Source of the DNA: Streptomyces sp. NBC_00249
Lineage (GTDB): Bacteria > Actinomycetota > Actinomycetes > Streptomycetales > Streptomycetaceae
Reading direction: 5' to 3'
NCBI RefSeq assembly: GCF_026342355.1
Contig: NZ_JAPEMV010000015.1
Location: 1-40,229, forward strand
Length of the DNA stretch: 40,229 nucleotides
Every line of letters begins with the position of its first letter. The first letter of the stretch is position 1. The notes beneath the pieces were generated by a model, which made no database searches, had not been told where the DNA came from, and saw only the letters and a program-made list of their open reading frames with translations. Below are positions 32,436-40,229 of this stretch, piece after piece. A program made the translations under genes and the position numbers.

Positions 32436-32633
32436 GTGACCGTCACCGTCGTCCTGCTCACCACCGCACTCGTCACCGTCGTCGCGCTGCTCGCCGCCGC
32501 CGCCGCAGGCAAGCTCGCCCGCATGGACAACGCCAGCTACCCCGCGGCCCTCACCCGCGCCGCCACCACCTTCGCCGCGGTCATCACCCTCGCCGCCGTC
32601 GTAACCGGCACCCTCGCCACCCTCCTCACCTGA
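32436..32633 (+). CDS. Small two-helix membrane protein
   Basis: 65 codons from GTG 32436 with GGGAG seven nt upstream. Two hydrophobic helices (VVLLTTALVTVVALLAAAAA and TTFAAVITLAAVVTGTLATL) flank a short basic loop (GKLARMDNASYP). Divergent from the HTH/P-loop gene. I have the impression that this pairing recurs in streptomycetes, which would make it a partner, but could not check it. Confidence 0.7.
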   Translation: MTVTVVLLTTALVTVVALLAAAAAGKLARMDNASYPAALTRAATTFAAVITLAAVVTGTLATLLT

Positions 32634-32719
32634 CGAGCAGCCTGCCTCAGTCCCACAGTGCTCCCGTTTGCGGCTGGTGACAGAGTTCTTACCGGCACCC
32701 CGTGACACCGGAGGCAGTG

Positions 32720-32733
32720 TTGAACGCGTTCAA
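32720..32733. promoter_or_regulatory. Perfect palindrome TTGAACGCGTTCAA
   Basis: A 14-bp perfect palindrome about 100 bp before the membrane protein gene at 32834. The size and symmetry suit a TetR-like operator, but no tetR gene is in the window. Confidence 0.45.
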
Positions 32734-32833
32734 TATCTCTGGCAGTATGGCTTCCGGTGAACCTGCCGGAGCAGCGGAGTCGGATCCGCCTGCCCTCGCG
32801 ACGGGTCGCCACGAGACCGGAGGTGGGCACGAC

Positions 32834-33193
32834 ATGGGCCTGATCCTGCTACTCCTCGCCCTGATAGTCGCCCTCGCCGTCGCCCTTGTGGCCCTGGCCG
32901 TGATCCTCACGGCGAGCGCGGGCCTGGGCCTCGCGACCGCCGCAGTGAGCCGCAGGCTGCCGCTCTGGGCCAGGATCACGCTGCTGCTGACCCTTGCCGC
33001 CGCTCCGGCGGCGGCGCTGGTGAGCACCCTGGACGTCGCGGCCGTCTGGCAGCCGGCCGCTTGGGCGCTGCCGTTCCTCACAACGGTCGCCTCAGGAGCC
33101 GCCTGGCTCGCCTTCGAAGCCCACAGGCGCCGCGCGCCCAGGCTCCCGAAGCCGGCATGGCCGGTCCGCCACGCACCGGCCGCCGGTCGCTGA
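32834..33193 (+). CDS. Membrane protein of unknown function
   Basis: 119 codons from ATG 32834, with GGAGGTGGG upstream deciding the start over upstream GTGs. Three hydrophobic segments: residues 2-30 (LILLLLALIVALAVALVALA...), ITLLLTLAAAPAAALVSTL and WALPFLTTVASGAAWLAFEA, then a basic tail RRRAPRLPKPAWPVRH. No family recognised. The 33194-33472 stretch after it holds only low-quality overlapping frames. Confidence 0.6.
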   Translation: MGLILLLLALIVALAVALVALAVILTASAGLGLATAAVSRRLPLWARITLLLTLAAAPAAALVSTLDVAAVWQPAAWALPFLTTVASGAAWLAFEAHRRRAPRLPKPAWPVRHAPAAGR

Positions 33194-33472
33194 GCACGCA
33201 CCACTCACCCGCGGTCGTACACGGCCACTTCCACATCTCGCGCACACGACGCCCCGGTGACCGGCGGCTCGATCCGCGACCACGTACCGCCCGCGAGCCC
33301 GAACCCGATGCGCGGCACCCAGCCCGAAGTCGTTCCCGCCGCACTCCCGGCGCCAGGCCCGGCACGCGGCCTCGGGCTCGCCCCACCGCCGAACACCATT
33401 CGCGAGGACCGACAAGCGGGGAGGGCGGGGGCGGGGGCTTCGGGAGGCGGGAACTCTGGTTGCGGGGCATGA

Positions 33473-34072
33473 GTGTTCTCCGGATCCGGCGGGCCTGCCC
33501 ACGTCGCCCGCCGACGGAAGACACCGTTACGGACTTTGCGGGCGGCCGTGGTTGGCCCGCATTTCGGTCCGGTCGCCGGACCCGCCTGCTCCAGCTGGAG
33601 CGAAGCCGTGCTCGCCTCGCTCCACGACATCGCGGCCGACCTCGACAGCGCCGCCCTGGATGCTGCCGACCTCCGCAAGATCACCGACATCGCCACACAC
33701 GAATCCGCCGTTCTTGACGAAATCCGTGAACCGCGGCTGCTCACCGGAGACCTGTGGACGGTCAACACCATGCTGGCCGCCGGCGCGCCGGTCCCGACCA
33801 TCACCGGCGTCCTGGACATGGACCGCACCTGGTGGGGGGACCCGGACGCGGACTGGACGCTGCGCATGGCCCGGGCCAAGCGGGACGAGCGACTGGCCTT
33901 CTTCGACACCTACCGCGCCCAGGACTCCTCCCCTGCAGCCGCCTTCCGCCGGCAGGTCTACGAGGCCCACCACCTCGGCGCGATCCGGCTGGAGCGCCAC
34001 CGCCTGGGCAACACCGACGGGGTCCAGGCCACCTACCAGGACATGGCCGCCGTCCTGGCCCGCCTGACCTGA
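33473..34072 (+). pseudogene. Phosphotransferase family, 5'-truncated, altered active site
   Basis: Homology-like sequence starts near 33602: WSEAVLASLHDIAADLDSAA, then IREPRLLTGDLWTVNTMLAA and TITGVLDMDRTWWGDPDADW. This is the C-lobe of an aminoglycoside/fructosamine-kinase-like phosphotransferase. The usual His before G-D-L-W is replaced by Thr (LLTGDLW), although Asp and the downstream Asn remain. The ATP-binding N-lobe is missing; the residues encoded before 33602 are Pro/Arg-rich and probably chance. Non-functional relic, unrelated to the gene at 25109. Confidence 0.65.
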
Positions 34073-34479
34073 GCCCGTACGAACAAGAGAGGAGCATCGA
34101 GCGTCTGTTCGCGGTGCCCTCTTCGTTTCGCCTGTCGATGCGGACGTGGCACGTGAAGTGATCAGCCCGGGCTTTGACCTCCGAGTGGTCGGTGCCAGTG
34201 ACGACCACGGCGCCAGGCAGCCAGTGTTGGCGTTCGCTGGGCCCACCGGGTCACCGGAGCACGCGCGGACGTTGCGGACGTTGCGGACGGCTCGTGGATC
34301 TCCAGAGGGAGGGGAGGCAGGGGTGGGTCGGTGGGGGACTCATATGATTGCTAGAAGGGCAGGTGCCCTCCATTCATGTGCACCATCCGTCCAGGCAAGG
34401 CTGACTCTCGCCCGAATGATGCGCTCGAGGCTGCCAGACCTCTGCGACGGACCCGGATTGTTGAACCGGAGGTAGTTGA
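34073..34479. other. Non-coding stretch with short repeats
   Basis: No credible gene. It contains a 9-bp tandem repeat (GGACGTTGC twice, 34267-34284, with a partial third) and a 6-bp hairpin AGGGCA-GG-TGCCCT (34356-34369). The last 60 bp, distinctly less GC-rich, lead into the SMI1/KNR4 gene. Confidence 0.5.
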
Positions 34480-35085
34480 ATGTCGAATGCAGATACGGTT
34501 GCCTTGTCGTGGGCGAGGATCGTCCGCTGGTTGCAGGAAAATGCCCCTGCCAGCGCGGCGGCACTCAATCCGCCGGCTACCGACACTGATCTCCAGTACC
34601 TCAGCGGCGCCCTGGGATCCCCGGTACCGGAACCCCTGGAGACGTGGCTGTGCCTGAACAACGGCAGTACAGCCAAGGACTCGATCACCCAGATTCCTGG
34701 GGGGCAACAGCTCGACGTTCATCAGGACTCCAGCATCTTCCCCAGGGATATGGTGTTCCTAGACTGTCAGAGAATAATCTCCAACCATCGGGACTTTCTG
34801 CACATCGCCGGTGACATCGGTGATGAAGACTGGTGGAAGCCGACTTGGATCCCAATTCTAGCCCACTTTGACAGTCATTCCGGGCTGACTATGGATGCCG
34901 GAATGCATGGTGCAACCTCCCCGCTGCTTTCGTACTCTGAATCCGACTATCCGAGACCGCATTCTCCGTCACTGGGAGAGTTTCTCGCTGACGTCGCCGA
35001 TGCTCTAGAGCAGACAAATCTAGACGGGCCGCTCACTCGTCGGCATCAAGCGTCCGTCCAGGATGGCCGCTTGGTCTGGAAGTAG
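34480..35085 (+). CDS. SMI1/KNR4 (SUKH) family protein
   Basis: 201 codons from ATG 34480 with GGAGG 8 nt before. The pattern SWARIVRWLQENAPASAAAL, PPATDTDLQYLSGALGSPVP, LETWLCLNNGSTAK is the SUKH-fold opening (helix, then L-x-x-L-E, then L-P-x-x-x-x-x-W-L-x-x-N-x-G). It continues FPRDMVFLDCQRIISNHRDF, WIPILAHFDSHSGLTMD and SLGEFLADVADALEQ, as in SMI1/KNR4 proteins. Bacterial members are mostly immunity proteins of polymorphic toxins. Codon use is less GC-biased than the surroundings, pointing to recent transfer. No toxin gene nearby: an orphan immunity gene. Confidence 0.8.
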   Translation: MSNADTVALSWARIVRWLQENAPASAAALNPPATDTDLQYLSGALGSPVPEPLETWLCLNNGSTAKDSITQIPGGQQLDVHQDSSIFPRDMVFLDCQRIISNHRDFLHIAGDIGDEDWWKPTWIPILAHFDSHSGLTMDAGMHGATSPLLSYSESDYPRPHSPSLGEFLADVADALEQTNLDGPLTRRHQASVQDGRLVWK

Positions 35086-35123
35086 GCCGAGTGTGAGTAT
35101 GGGGGGCCAGTGAACCTTCACTA

Positions 35124-36822
35124 AGGGCTTGCAGATCATCAAGGTGTTGCTTCCCGTTCTGGGACTCGTTGGTGTGGTATGCGCATTCCGGACGAGATCC
35201 GTGACCAACTCGCCTCGAAGTTCGGGGTGTTGTTCCCACATCTGAACGAGCGGCAGCGGCGGCTGCTGATGGGGACCGAGGCCCGGCTGCTGGGCCACGG
35301 TGGTATCCGTGCTGTTGCACGAGCGGCCCAGGTCAGCGAGACGACGGTTCGCAATGGCGTGCTCGAGCTGGAATCCGGCGAGGAGCCACTGGGACGGGTC
35401 CGGCGTCCCGGCGGAGGACGCAAACGGGTCGCCGATCTGGATCCGCGGCTGCGGCCGGCATTGCTGGCGCTGGTTGAGCCCGATGAGAGGGGTGATCCGA
35501 TGTCGCCGCTGCGATGGACGGTGAAGTCGACCCGGGTACTCGCGGGGGAACTGGCCCGGGCCGGGCACCGGGTCAGTGCCGACACCGTCGCGGATCTGCT
35601 GCGGGAGGAAGGCTTCAGCCTGCAAGCCAACGCCAAAACGCTCGAGGGCAGCCAGCACGTGGACCGAGACGCGCAGTTCCGTTACCTCAACGAGCAAGCC
35701 CGCGAGCACCGGGACGCCGGCCAGCCGGTGATCAGCGTGGACACGAAGAAGAAGGAGCTCATCGGCGAGTTCAAGAACGATGGCCGCCAGTGGCGCCCGG
35801 TGGGTGGTCCGGTGCCGGTGAACATGCACGACTTCGCCGACCCGAAGCTGGGCAAGGCGATCCCGTACGGGATCTACGACCTGGCTGCGAACACCGGCTG
35901 GGTCAACGTCGGCACCGATCACGACACCGCCGCGTTCGCGGTGGAATCGATCCGCCGCTGGTGGCACGGCCAAGGCCAGGCCTCCTACCCCCAGGCGACA
36001 CGGCTGCTGATCACCGCCGACGCAGGCGGCTCCAACGGCTACCGCACCCGGGCCTGGAAACTCGAACTCGCCCGCCTCGCTGCTGAAACGGGACTGACGA
36101 TCACCGTCTGCCACCTGCCGCCGGGCACATCGAAGTGGAACAAGATCGAGCACCGGCTCTTCTCCCACATCACCATGAACTGGCGCGGCCGCCCGCTGAC
36201 CAGCCACGAAGTCATCGTCCAATCCATCGCCGCGACCACCACCCGCACCGGACTGCACGTCACGGCCGAGCTGGACACCAACGCCTACCCGACCGGAGTC
36301 GCGATCGGTGATGCGCAGATGGCGGCTCTGCCACTGACCCGGCATGCCTTCCACGGCGACTGGAACTACGTCCTGCACCCCCAGCCGGCCCCACTCATCC
36401 CGGTGGCCCGCACTCCCGAACCGTGCGAGCCGGAATGGACACCGGCCCTGCTGACCGACCCCGCGCTGACCGGCATGTCTCCCGACCAACTGCACGACCT
36501 GGTCCAGGCACTGGCACCAGACGGAGACACCCAGCGCGGCCGCCCGCCCCACCTCGACTTTCCCGACCAAGTCCTGGCCACTGTGCTCCACCTGCACGTC
36601 AATCTGGCCGCGGAACCCCTCGCCGTGCTGTTCGCCAGCAGCCGCACAGCCATGCACCGCACCCTCCTGAAGATCAGGAAACTGCTCAAGGCCCACGGCA
36701 TCGTCATCCCACCCGCCGCGACTCCGCCAGCCGCCCTCACGGTCCTCCACGCGCGGGTTCTGGCTCAGAGCAGCGAGGCCAGCACCAAGATCAAGATGAC
36801 GTGTTAATGATCTGCAAGCCCT
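35124..36822 (+). mobile_element. ISAzo13-family element
   Basis: Perfect 16-bp inverted repeats AGGGCTTGCAGATCAT at 35124-35139 and, inverted, 36807-36822 enclose one transposase. The next IS begins 2 bp later. Confidence 0.9.
35179..36807 (+). CDS. ISAzo13-family transposase
   Basis: 542 codons from ATG 35179. It has an N-terminal HTH (GIRAVARAAQVSETTVRNGV) and the DDE core of the ISAzo13 type: PVISVDTKKKELIGEFKN (first Asp), LLITADAGGSNGYRTRAWKL (second Asp), PPGTSKWNKIEHRLFSHITM (Glu). A C-terminal extension carries an HTH-like LAAEPLAVLFASSRTAMHRT. No lesion seen; the stop falls within the right inverted repeat region. Confidence 0.92.
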   Translation: MRIPDEIRDQLASKFGVLFPHLNERQRRLLMGTEARLLGHGGIRAVARAAQVSETTVRNGVLELESGEEPLGRVRRPGGGRKRVADLDPRLRPALLALVEPDERGDPMSPLRWTVKSTRVLAGELARAGHRVSADTVADLLREEGFSLQANAKTLEGSQHVDRDAQFRYLNEQAREHRDAGQPVISVDTKKKELIGEFKNDGRQWRPVGGPVPVNMHDFADPKLGKAIPYGIYDLAANTGWVNVGTDHDTAAFAVESIRRWWHGQGQASYPQATRLLITADAGGSNGYRTRAWKLELARLAAETGLTITVCHLPPGTSKWNKIEHRLFSHITMNWRGRPLTSHEVIVQSIAATTTRTGLHVTAELDTNAYPTGVAIGDAQMAALPLTRHAFHGDWNYVLHPQPAPLIPVARTPEPCEPEWTPALLTDPALTGMSPDQLHDLVQALAPDGDTQRGRPPHLDFPDQVLATVLHLHVNLAAEPLAVLFASSRTAMHRTLLKIRKLLKAHGIVIPPAATPPAALTVLHARVLAQSSEASTKIKMTC

Positions 36823-36824
36823 AA

Positions 36825-37694
36825 GGGCTGTCCCGTAAATGATCTTTAGGTCGATGTGGATGTGGCTGTTCGGTGTGCGGCCCGCTGGTCTATCCGGCGA
36901 GGGCGAGGTTGTGCAGGCGCGCGATGCCGAGCATGGCATGGTGGACGCCGTCACCCTTGAGACGGCAGTCGCGGAGGATCTTCCAGGTCTTCATGCGGGC
37001 GAAGACGTGCTCGACGCGGGCGCGGACTTGCTTGTGGGACTTGTTGTGGGCTTCCTTCCAGTCGAGCAGGTCCTCGCCCTTGCGGCGGCGGCGCGGCATG
37101 ACGAGTCCGGTGCCTGGGTAGCCGCCGTCGGCGATCGTGATGGTCTTGCCGACAGCGGCTTTGGCGCCGGATTCCTCCCATGCCTTGCAGTCGTTGCGGT
37201 TTCCGGCGAGCGGCCGGCCGACCACGACGACCAGGCGGGTGTCGGCATCGATGACGACCTGGTGGTTGGTGGAGTACCGGTAGTTCTTCGACTGCGCGGC
37301 GATGGTGTGGTCACGGGTGGGCACCAGGGTGCCGTCCACGATGAGCACGGTGTCCTTGGCGAACCGCTTACGGGGCCGGAGCGCGAGCATCGGCCCGAGA
37401 TGGTCGATGATCCGGTCGGCCGCGGACTTCGAGACTCCGAAGAGCGGCGCGATTTGCCGCATCGTCAAGTTCGTGCGCCAGTAGGCCGCGACCAGCAGGG
37501 CCCGATCCTCCAGCGGAAGGCTCCAGGGCCTACCCTTGCGGACCGCGTCCGCGCCCTCACGCCGCAGAACCGTCACCAGCTTCCCGAAGGCACGCGGGCT
37601 CAGCCCGGCGAACGGGGCTATCCAGGACGGCTCCGACGCCGTGATCACACCAGCCACGGCGAGATCGTCTCATCCTGATCATGCTGCGGGGCCC
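36825..37694 (-). mobile_element. IS5-family element
   Basis: One transposase between imperfect ends: GGGCTGTCCCGTAAATGATC from 36825 and, on the complement, GGGC.CCGCAGCATGATC ending near 37694. The left end touches the right end of the ISAzo13 element. Right boundary approximate. Confidence 0.7.
36890..37657 (-). CDS. IS5-family transposase (DDE_Tnp_4 type)
   Basis: 255 codons from ATG 37657. An N-terminal HTH (LTMRQIAPLFGVSKSAADRI, IDHLG) precedes the DDE core: LIVDGTLVPTRDHTIAAQSK (first Asp), TITIADGGYPGTGLVMPRRR (second Asp) and VRARVEHVFARMKTWKILRD (Glu). Intact and of normal length. Different from the deleted IS5 relative at 17013. Confidence 0.92.
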   Translation of the reverse strand: MAGVITASEPSWIAPFAGLSPRAFGKLVTVLRREGADAVRKGRPWSLPLEDRALLVAAYWRTNLTMRQIAPLFGVSKSAADRIIDHLGPMLALRPRKRFAKDTVLIVDGTLVPTRDHTIAAQSKNYRYSTNHQVVIDADTRLVVVVGRPLAGNRNDCKAWEESGAKAAVGKTITIADGGYPGTGLVMPRRRRKGEDLLDWKEAHNKSHKQVRARVEHVFARMKTWKILRDCRLKGDGVHHAMLGIARLHNLALAG

Positions 37695-37757
37695 GCCAGC
37701 CTCTGGCAGGACACATCTCGGTCGCCCGGACGGATTCGGCATGAGAGCCTCACGCCC

Positions 37758-38171
37758 GTGGCTACTGAAACCGAGGTGGGAGAGCTGTTGCACCAGCGCG
37801 GCTGGCGGACTGCGTTCACGGTCGCTGAACGGGTGCACGCGTGGGCCGCCCTGGTAAGCGCCATCGAGCGCGGCTACGGCGACGACATCTACGAGTACAC
37901 CAACGACCTCTACTGCCGAAACTGGCTGCACGAGGCGTGGCTCCTGCTGGACGATCACATCATCCAGCTCTGGACCCCGCGGATCAAAGCTCTGGACGAC
38001 CAGTACAAGGCCGCGACCATCGACGACGACGGCCAAGCACTCGGCCATTTCCACAGGCTGCCCGGCCCCGACCTGTGGTGGCGGCGGCGACACCCCCGCA
38101 TCCTCACGGGAGACCTCGGGCGTTCGCTTCGCTCGGCCGGTGCCATCGGCGCCGACCCGGACACAGCATGA
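37758..38171 (+). CDS. Hypothetical protein
   Basis: 137 codons from GTG 37758. Well-behaved coding sequence: GELLHQRGWRTAFTVAERVH, WAALVSAIERGYGDDIYEYT, NDLYCRNWLHEAWLLLDDHI, LWWRRRHPRILTGDLG. It is rich in Trp and acidic residues, single-domain and cytoplasmic. I have the impression of seeing such proteins in other streptomycetes but cannot name the family; size and composition would fit a small immunity-type protein, which is speculation. The IS5 element ends about 60 bp upstream. Confidence 0.65.
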   Translation: MATETEVGELLHQRGWRTAFTVAERVHAWAALVSAIERGYGDDIYEYTNDLYCRNWLHEAWLLLDDHIIQLWTPRIKALDDQYKAATIDDDGQALGHFHRLPGPDLWWRRRHPRILTGDLGRSLRSAGAIGADPDTA

Positions 38172-38465
38172 CCCTCAGCACCGTGGGGTTGCGGGACAAC
38201 TCTTAGCCGACCCCGATCTCGTGGAGTGGAGAGGCGGCGGTCCGGACACCTGGGCGGAATCACCGCCGTGAAAGCCTGAGGCGGCCGCGGGCGCCGTCAC
38301 TCCGCAAAATCGCCCCCACCGCAGACCCAGTCGGGGACCAGGCCCAGCTGGCCGAGTGGTTGGCGGGCGGGCTGTTCCCGGTGGAGCGCGCGCATGGAGG
38401 AGGGCCGTGGTGGCCCGGTGCCGCAAAGGCCCGCTGGAACCACTGTGGCTTCCCGACAACAACTT
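38172..38465. other. Gene-free stretch with a possible relic
   Basis: One plus-strand frame (AQLAEWLAGGLFPVERAHGG, then PWWPGAAKARWNHCGFPTTT, about 38340-38465) has protein-like composition but no start and no known family. It may be the end of a decayed gene. Nothing else seen. Confidence 0.25.
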
Positions 38466-39938
38466 TCAGTCCTGAACACCCTTCGGCAGGGCGTCGACGA
38501 CGGCACGCTCGGCCAAGCCGGGAAGTCCCGCCCCACGATCGCCGTGCAGATGTTCTGAGCACTTGGCCTCACTGTTGAGTTCCTTGCGGGCCAAAGCGAC
38601 CTGTTCCGGCTCACCGGCCCGCTCCCAGCAGAACGCCGTGTGCCGCAGGGCAGTTCGCCACCACCACCCATCGCCAGCCTCGCCCGGACTGGGCGGGTTC
38701 AGACCGTCGGCCACGGTGCTCCAGTGGGTTGCGGCATCTCGCCACACGTCCCGGGCAGCCGTGTCACAGCCGGCCTTGGCGACGCGCTCCAGTGCCAGCG
38801 CCCACGCAGCCCGTCTACGGATGCGAGCCAGGTCCGGGTCCCGGGTCGGAGGCGGCTCCCTCAGACCCTCGGCGAAGACGTCCACGACCGAGCCGCAGGC
38901 CAGGGCAGTCGTGAGCGCGACAGTGCCCTCGTAGACCTGACTCTGCTGGTTCAGGGTCAGGAAACCGGTGGCGTCGGCCTGGCGGTCGGCAGCCAGAACA
39001 CGGAAGCCCAGACGGGCGGGGCGCTGCCCGGTCAGCAGGTTGTCCCGCGCCGCCAGAACGGAGATGTTCAGCAGCCCGGATTCATAGACAGCCCGGATCG
39101 TGTTCTCCGCCGGGTCCAGGATCGCTCGGGGCACCATGTGCCAGTCGACGGAGAAGGTCCGCCGCTGTACCCCGGCGTTGGGACCGTCATCCGGCGCTGG
39201 TGTGTCATTACACCGATTGTCGGCTTGCGGCAGCCGGTGAGCGTTGAATCCCGTGGTCACCTGCGCTTTGAAACCTGCGGCACTGGCCTCGCGGGCCGCC
39301 CCCGCCAATTTGGCGAACCGCTTGGCGTCATTGCTCGGAAGACCCCAGAGGTAGTTGGGGGCGTGGATCAGCGCCGTGCATATCTCCCGGGACGAGGCAA
39401 GCCCCGGCCCATCATGGAGCCTCTCGCCAAGCTTGACCAGTTGTGGCCAGCAGCGCCGATACCGGGCACCGGCGAGGTCATCGGTGCCCAGCGTCTGGCA
39501 TGTGGCGGCAGCTGCCGCGACGTCGATGTCCAACAGATTCTGGTCCAGTGGCAGCGGCGTCCACTGCTCGGCCCAGAGCAGGGAACCCAGCCGCGCCACG
39601 TGCTCCCAGGTCGCTCCGAGCGACGCTGGCCAGGACTTCGAGAACTCGGCTGCGACGGAGGCATCGCGAACCGCGCGGCACACGCTGTCGAAGAGCTCGT
39701 CCCCCAGCAGGGGACGAAGCGCCCATGAAGCCGTTTCAAGATCCGGGGCAGCGACGTGCACAGGGGCCCGCAAATCGGCCGGGTCCACCACCACCACGGT
39801 CGGGCCGGCCAGCAGCACCTTGCCGCATCCCCCCAGGCCTCTCGCGGACCCGTTCAGTTTCACCGAGCCCCCGGGTCCGACCCGCAGCTCCATGTCGGCG
39901 GAGTCGCTCTGCGTCACGGTCACCATGCTCACCATCAC
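38466..39938 (-). CDS. Large hypothetical protein
   Basis: 490 codons; several in-frame ATG/GTG codons (39938 to about 39905) make the start uncertain. Soluble, helical, no signal peptide. Visible features: an N-terminal strand-rich part (MELRVGPGGSVKLNGSARGL; VLLAGPTVVVVDPADLRAPV), a central ICTALIHAPNYLWGLPSNDA, a strand-rich LGFRVLAADRQADATGFLTL, and a C-terminal helical region (RIRRRAAWALALERVAKAGC; WWWRTALRHTAFCWERAGEP) that could be TPR-like. No known family. The gene downstream of its promoter region (40137-40229) runs in the same direction, so they may be linked. Confidence 0.65.
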   Translation of the reverse strand: MMVSMVTVTQSDSADMELRVGPGGSVKLNGSARGLGGCGKVLLAGPTVVVVDPADLRAPVHVAAPDLETASWALRPLLGDELFDSVCRAVRDASVAAEFSKSWPASLGATWEHVARLGSLLWAEQWTPLPLDQNLLDIDVAAAAATCQTLGTDDLAGARYRRCWPQLVKLGERLHDGPGLASSREICTALIHAPNYLWGLPSNDAKRFAKLAGAAREASAAGFKAQVTTGFNAHRLPQADNRCNDTPAPDDGPNAGVQRRTFSVDWHMVPRAILDPAENTIRAVYESGLLNISVLAARDNLLTGQRPARLGFRVLAADRQADATGFLTLNQQSQVYEGTVALTTALACGSVVDVFAEGLREPPPTRDPDLARIRRRAAWALALERVAKAGCDTAARDVWRDAATHWSTVADGLNPPSPGEAGDGWWWRTALRHTAFCWERAGEPEQVALARKELNSEAKCSEHLHGDRGAGLPGLAERAVVDALPKGVQD

Positions 39939-40136
39939 CCATCGACTTCTGTCACCGGCGCGGGTCCTCTATACCGACGGACGTACGCACCTTAGGGCTC
40001 GACCAGGCGTTGCTTCTCCGGTCTTGGACTCCTGGCAACCGGCCCCAGAGGAGCGGCTCTGCCCAGCCAGTGTTCCGGCGTTCGAGTGGCACGTTGCCAG
40101 GAGGCGCGGCCGACGGCGCCGTATTTGGGTTGCTGT

Positions 40137-40229
40137 CTACGGATACCACCTGCGACCATCCCCGTCCAGCAGCCGCCTGGCCTCTTCCGGTCCGGCGCTG
40201 CCGACCGTGTAGGTACTCAGCGGAGGTTG
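40137..40229 (-). CDS. C-terminal end of a gene leaving the window
   Basis: The last 30 codons of a minus-strand frame, PPLSTYTVGSAGPEEARRLL, DGDGRRWYP, then TAG at 40139-40137. Composition is protein-like and GC3-rich. It lies about 200 bp upstream of the 38466-39938 gene on the same strand. Too short to assign. Confidence 0.4.
   Translation of the reverse strand, partial: QPPLSTYTVGSAGPEEARRLLDGDGRRWYP

Noticed and set aside
33092..33502. Minus-strand ORF with several cysteines (VVCARCGSG...)
   Set aside because: Looked like a zinc finger, but it is antisense to the end of a membrane protein gene, the Cys spacing fits no known finger, and the composition is Arg/Gly-rich.
35020..36954. 644-codon minus-strand frame across the ISAzo13 element
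   Set aside because: Antisense of an intact DDE transposase and of the SMI1/KNR4 end; no domain.
1..40229. tRNA, rRNA, riboswitches
   Set aside because: No T-loop motif (GGTTCGAATCC-like) in a cloverleaf context, no 16S/23S signatures and no recognised riboswitch core were found by reading both strands.

Overview
The window is very GC-rich (about 70%) with strong G/C bias at third codon positions, frequent GTG starts and short overlapping ATGA/GTGA junctions. The protein families point to a Streptomyces-type actinomycete: PadR/HAAS pairs, F420-dependent reductase, IS30/IS21/ISL3/ISAzo13 transposases, zinc-finger serine recombinases and CocE/NonD hydrolase. No rRNA, tRNA, CRISPR or housekeeping operon was recognised. 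The density of insertion sequences and broken genes marks it as accessory DNA, probably a chromosome arm or a plasmid/integrated-element graveyard.

Layout. 1-2.5 kb: a lipoprotein gene leaving the window, a gene stump, and an IS with a 520-codon DDE transposase. 2.5-6 kb: a small membrane protein fused to an ISL3 remnant, an Imm7-like immunity gene, an ORF with a Cys-His repeat, hairpins and iteron-like repeats, and a decayed serine-recombinase tail. 6-9.1 kb: an acidic hypothetical protein, a HIT-like stump, and a DUF3817/DUF2269-like membrane pair divergent from a PadR-HAAS pair. 9.1-15 kb: a tyrosine-recombinase relic, an intact IS21 abutting a 5'-truncated second IS21, and an IS30. 15-18.1 kb: an F420-dependent reductase, two hypotheticals and an internally deleted IS5 relative with intact ends. 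18.5-22.4 kb: a hypothetical protein, a large polytopic M48 metalloprotease and a lipoprotein gene broken by an amber codon. 22.7-25.9 kb: a MmyB-type fragment, then an HTH/TPR-like regulator divergent from a JmjC-cupin dioxygenase and a frameshifted phosphotransferase. 25.9-27.7 kb: a metal-resistance relic (3'-truncated MerR, a small CC-motif protein behind a MerR-type 19-bp-spaced promoter, a TauE/SafE exporter, the tail of CadD). 27.8-33.2 kb: zinc-finger protein, CocE/NonD hydrolase with a strong terminator, a frameshifted zinc-finger recombinase, a truncated HTH/P-loop protein divergent from small membrane proteins. 33.4-40.2 kb: a phosphotransferase stump, a SMI1/KNR4 protein, an ISAzo13 and an IS5 element nearly end to end, two hypotheticals and the tail of another gene.

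How it works together. Little here is an intact pathway. The coherent units are the PadR-HAAS pair with its divergent operon, the 18.5-22.4 kb metalloprotease locus, the HTH/JmjC/phosphotransferase locus, the MerR metal module, and orphan immunity genes (Imm7, SMI1/KNR4). The metalloprotease and JmjC loci are the best candidates for undescribed systems. Function calls come from recognising motifs by eye; no database search was run.
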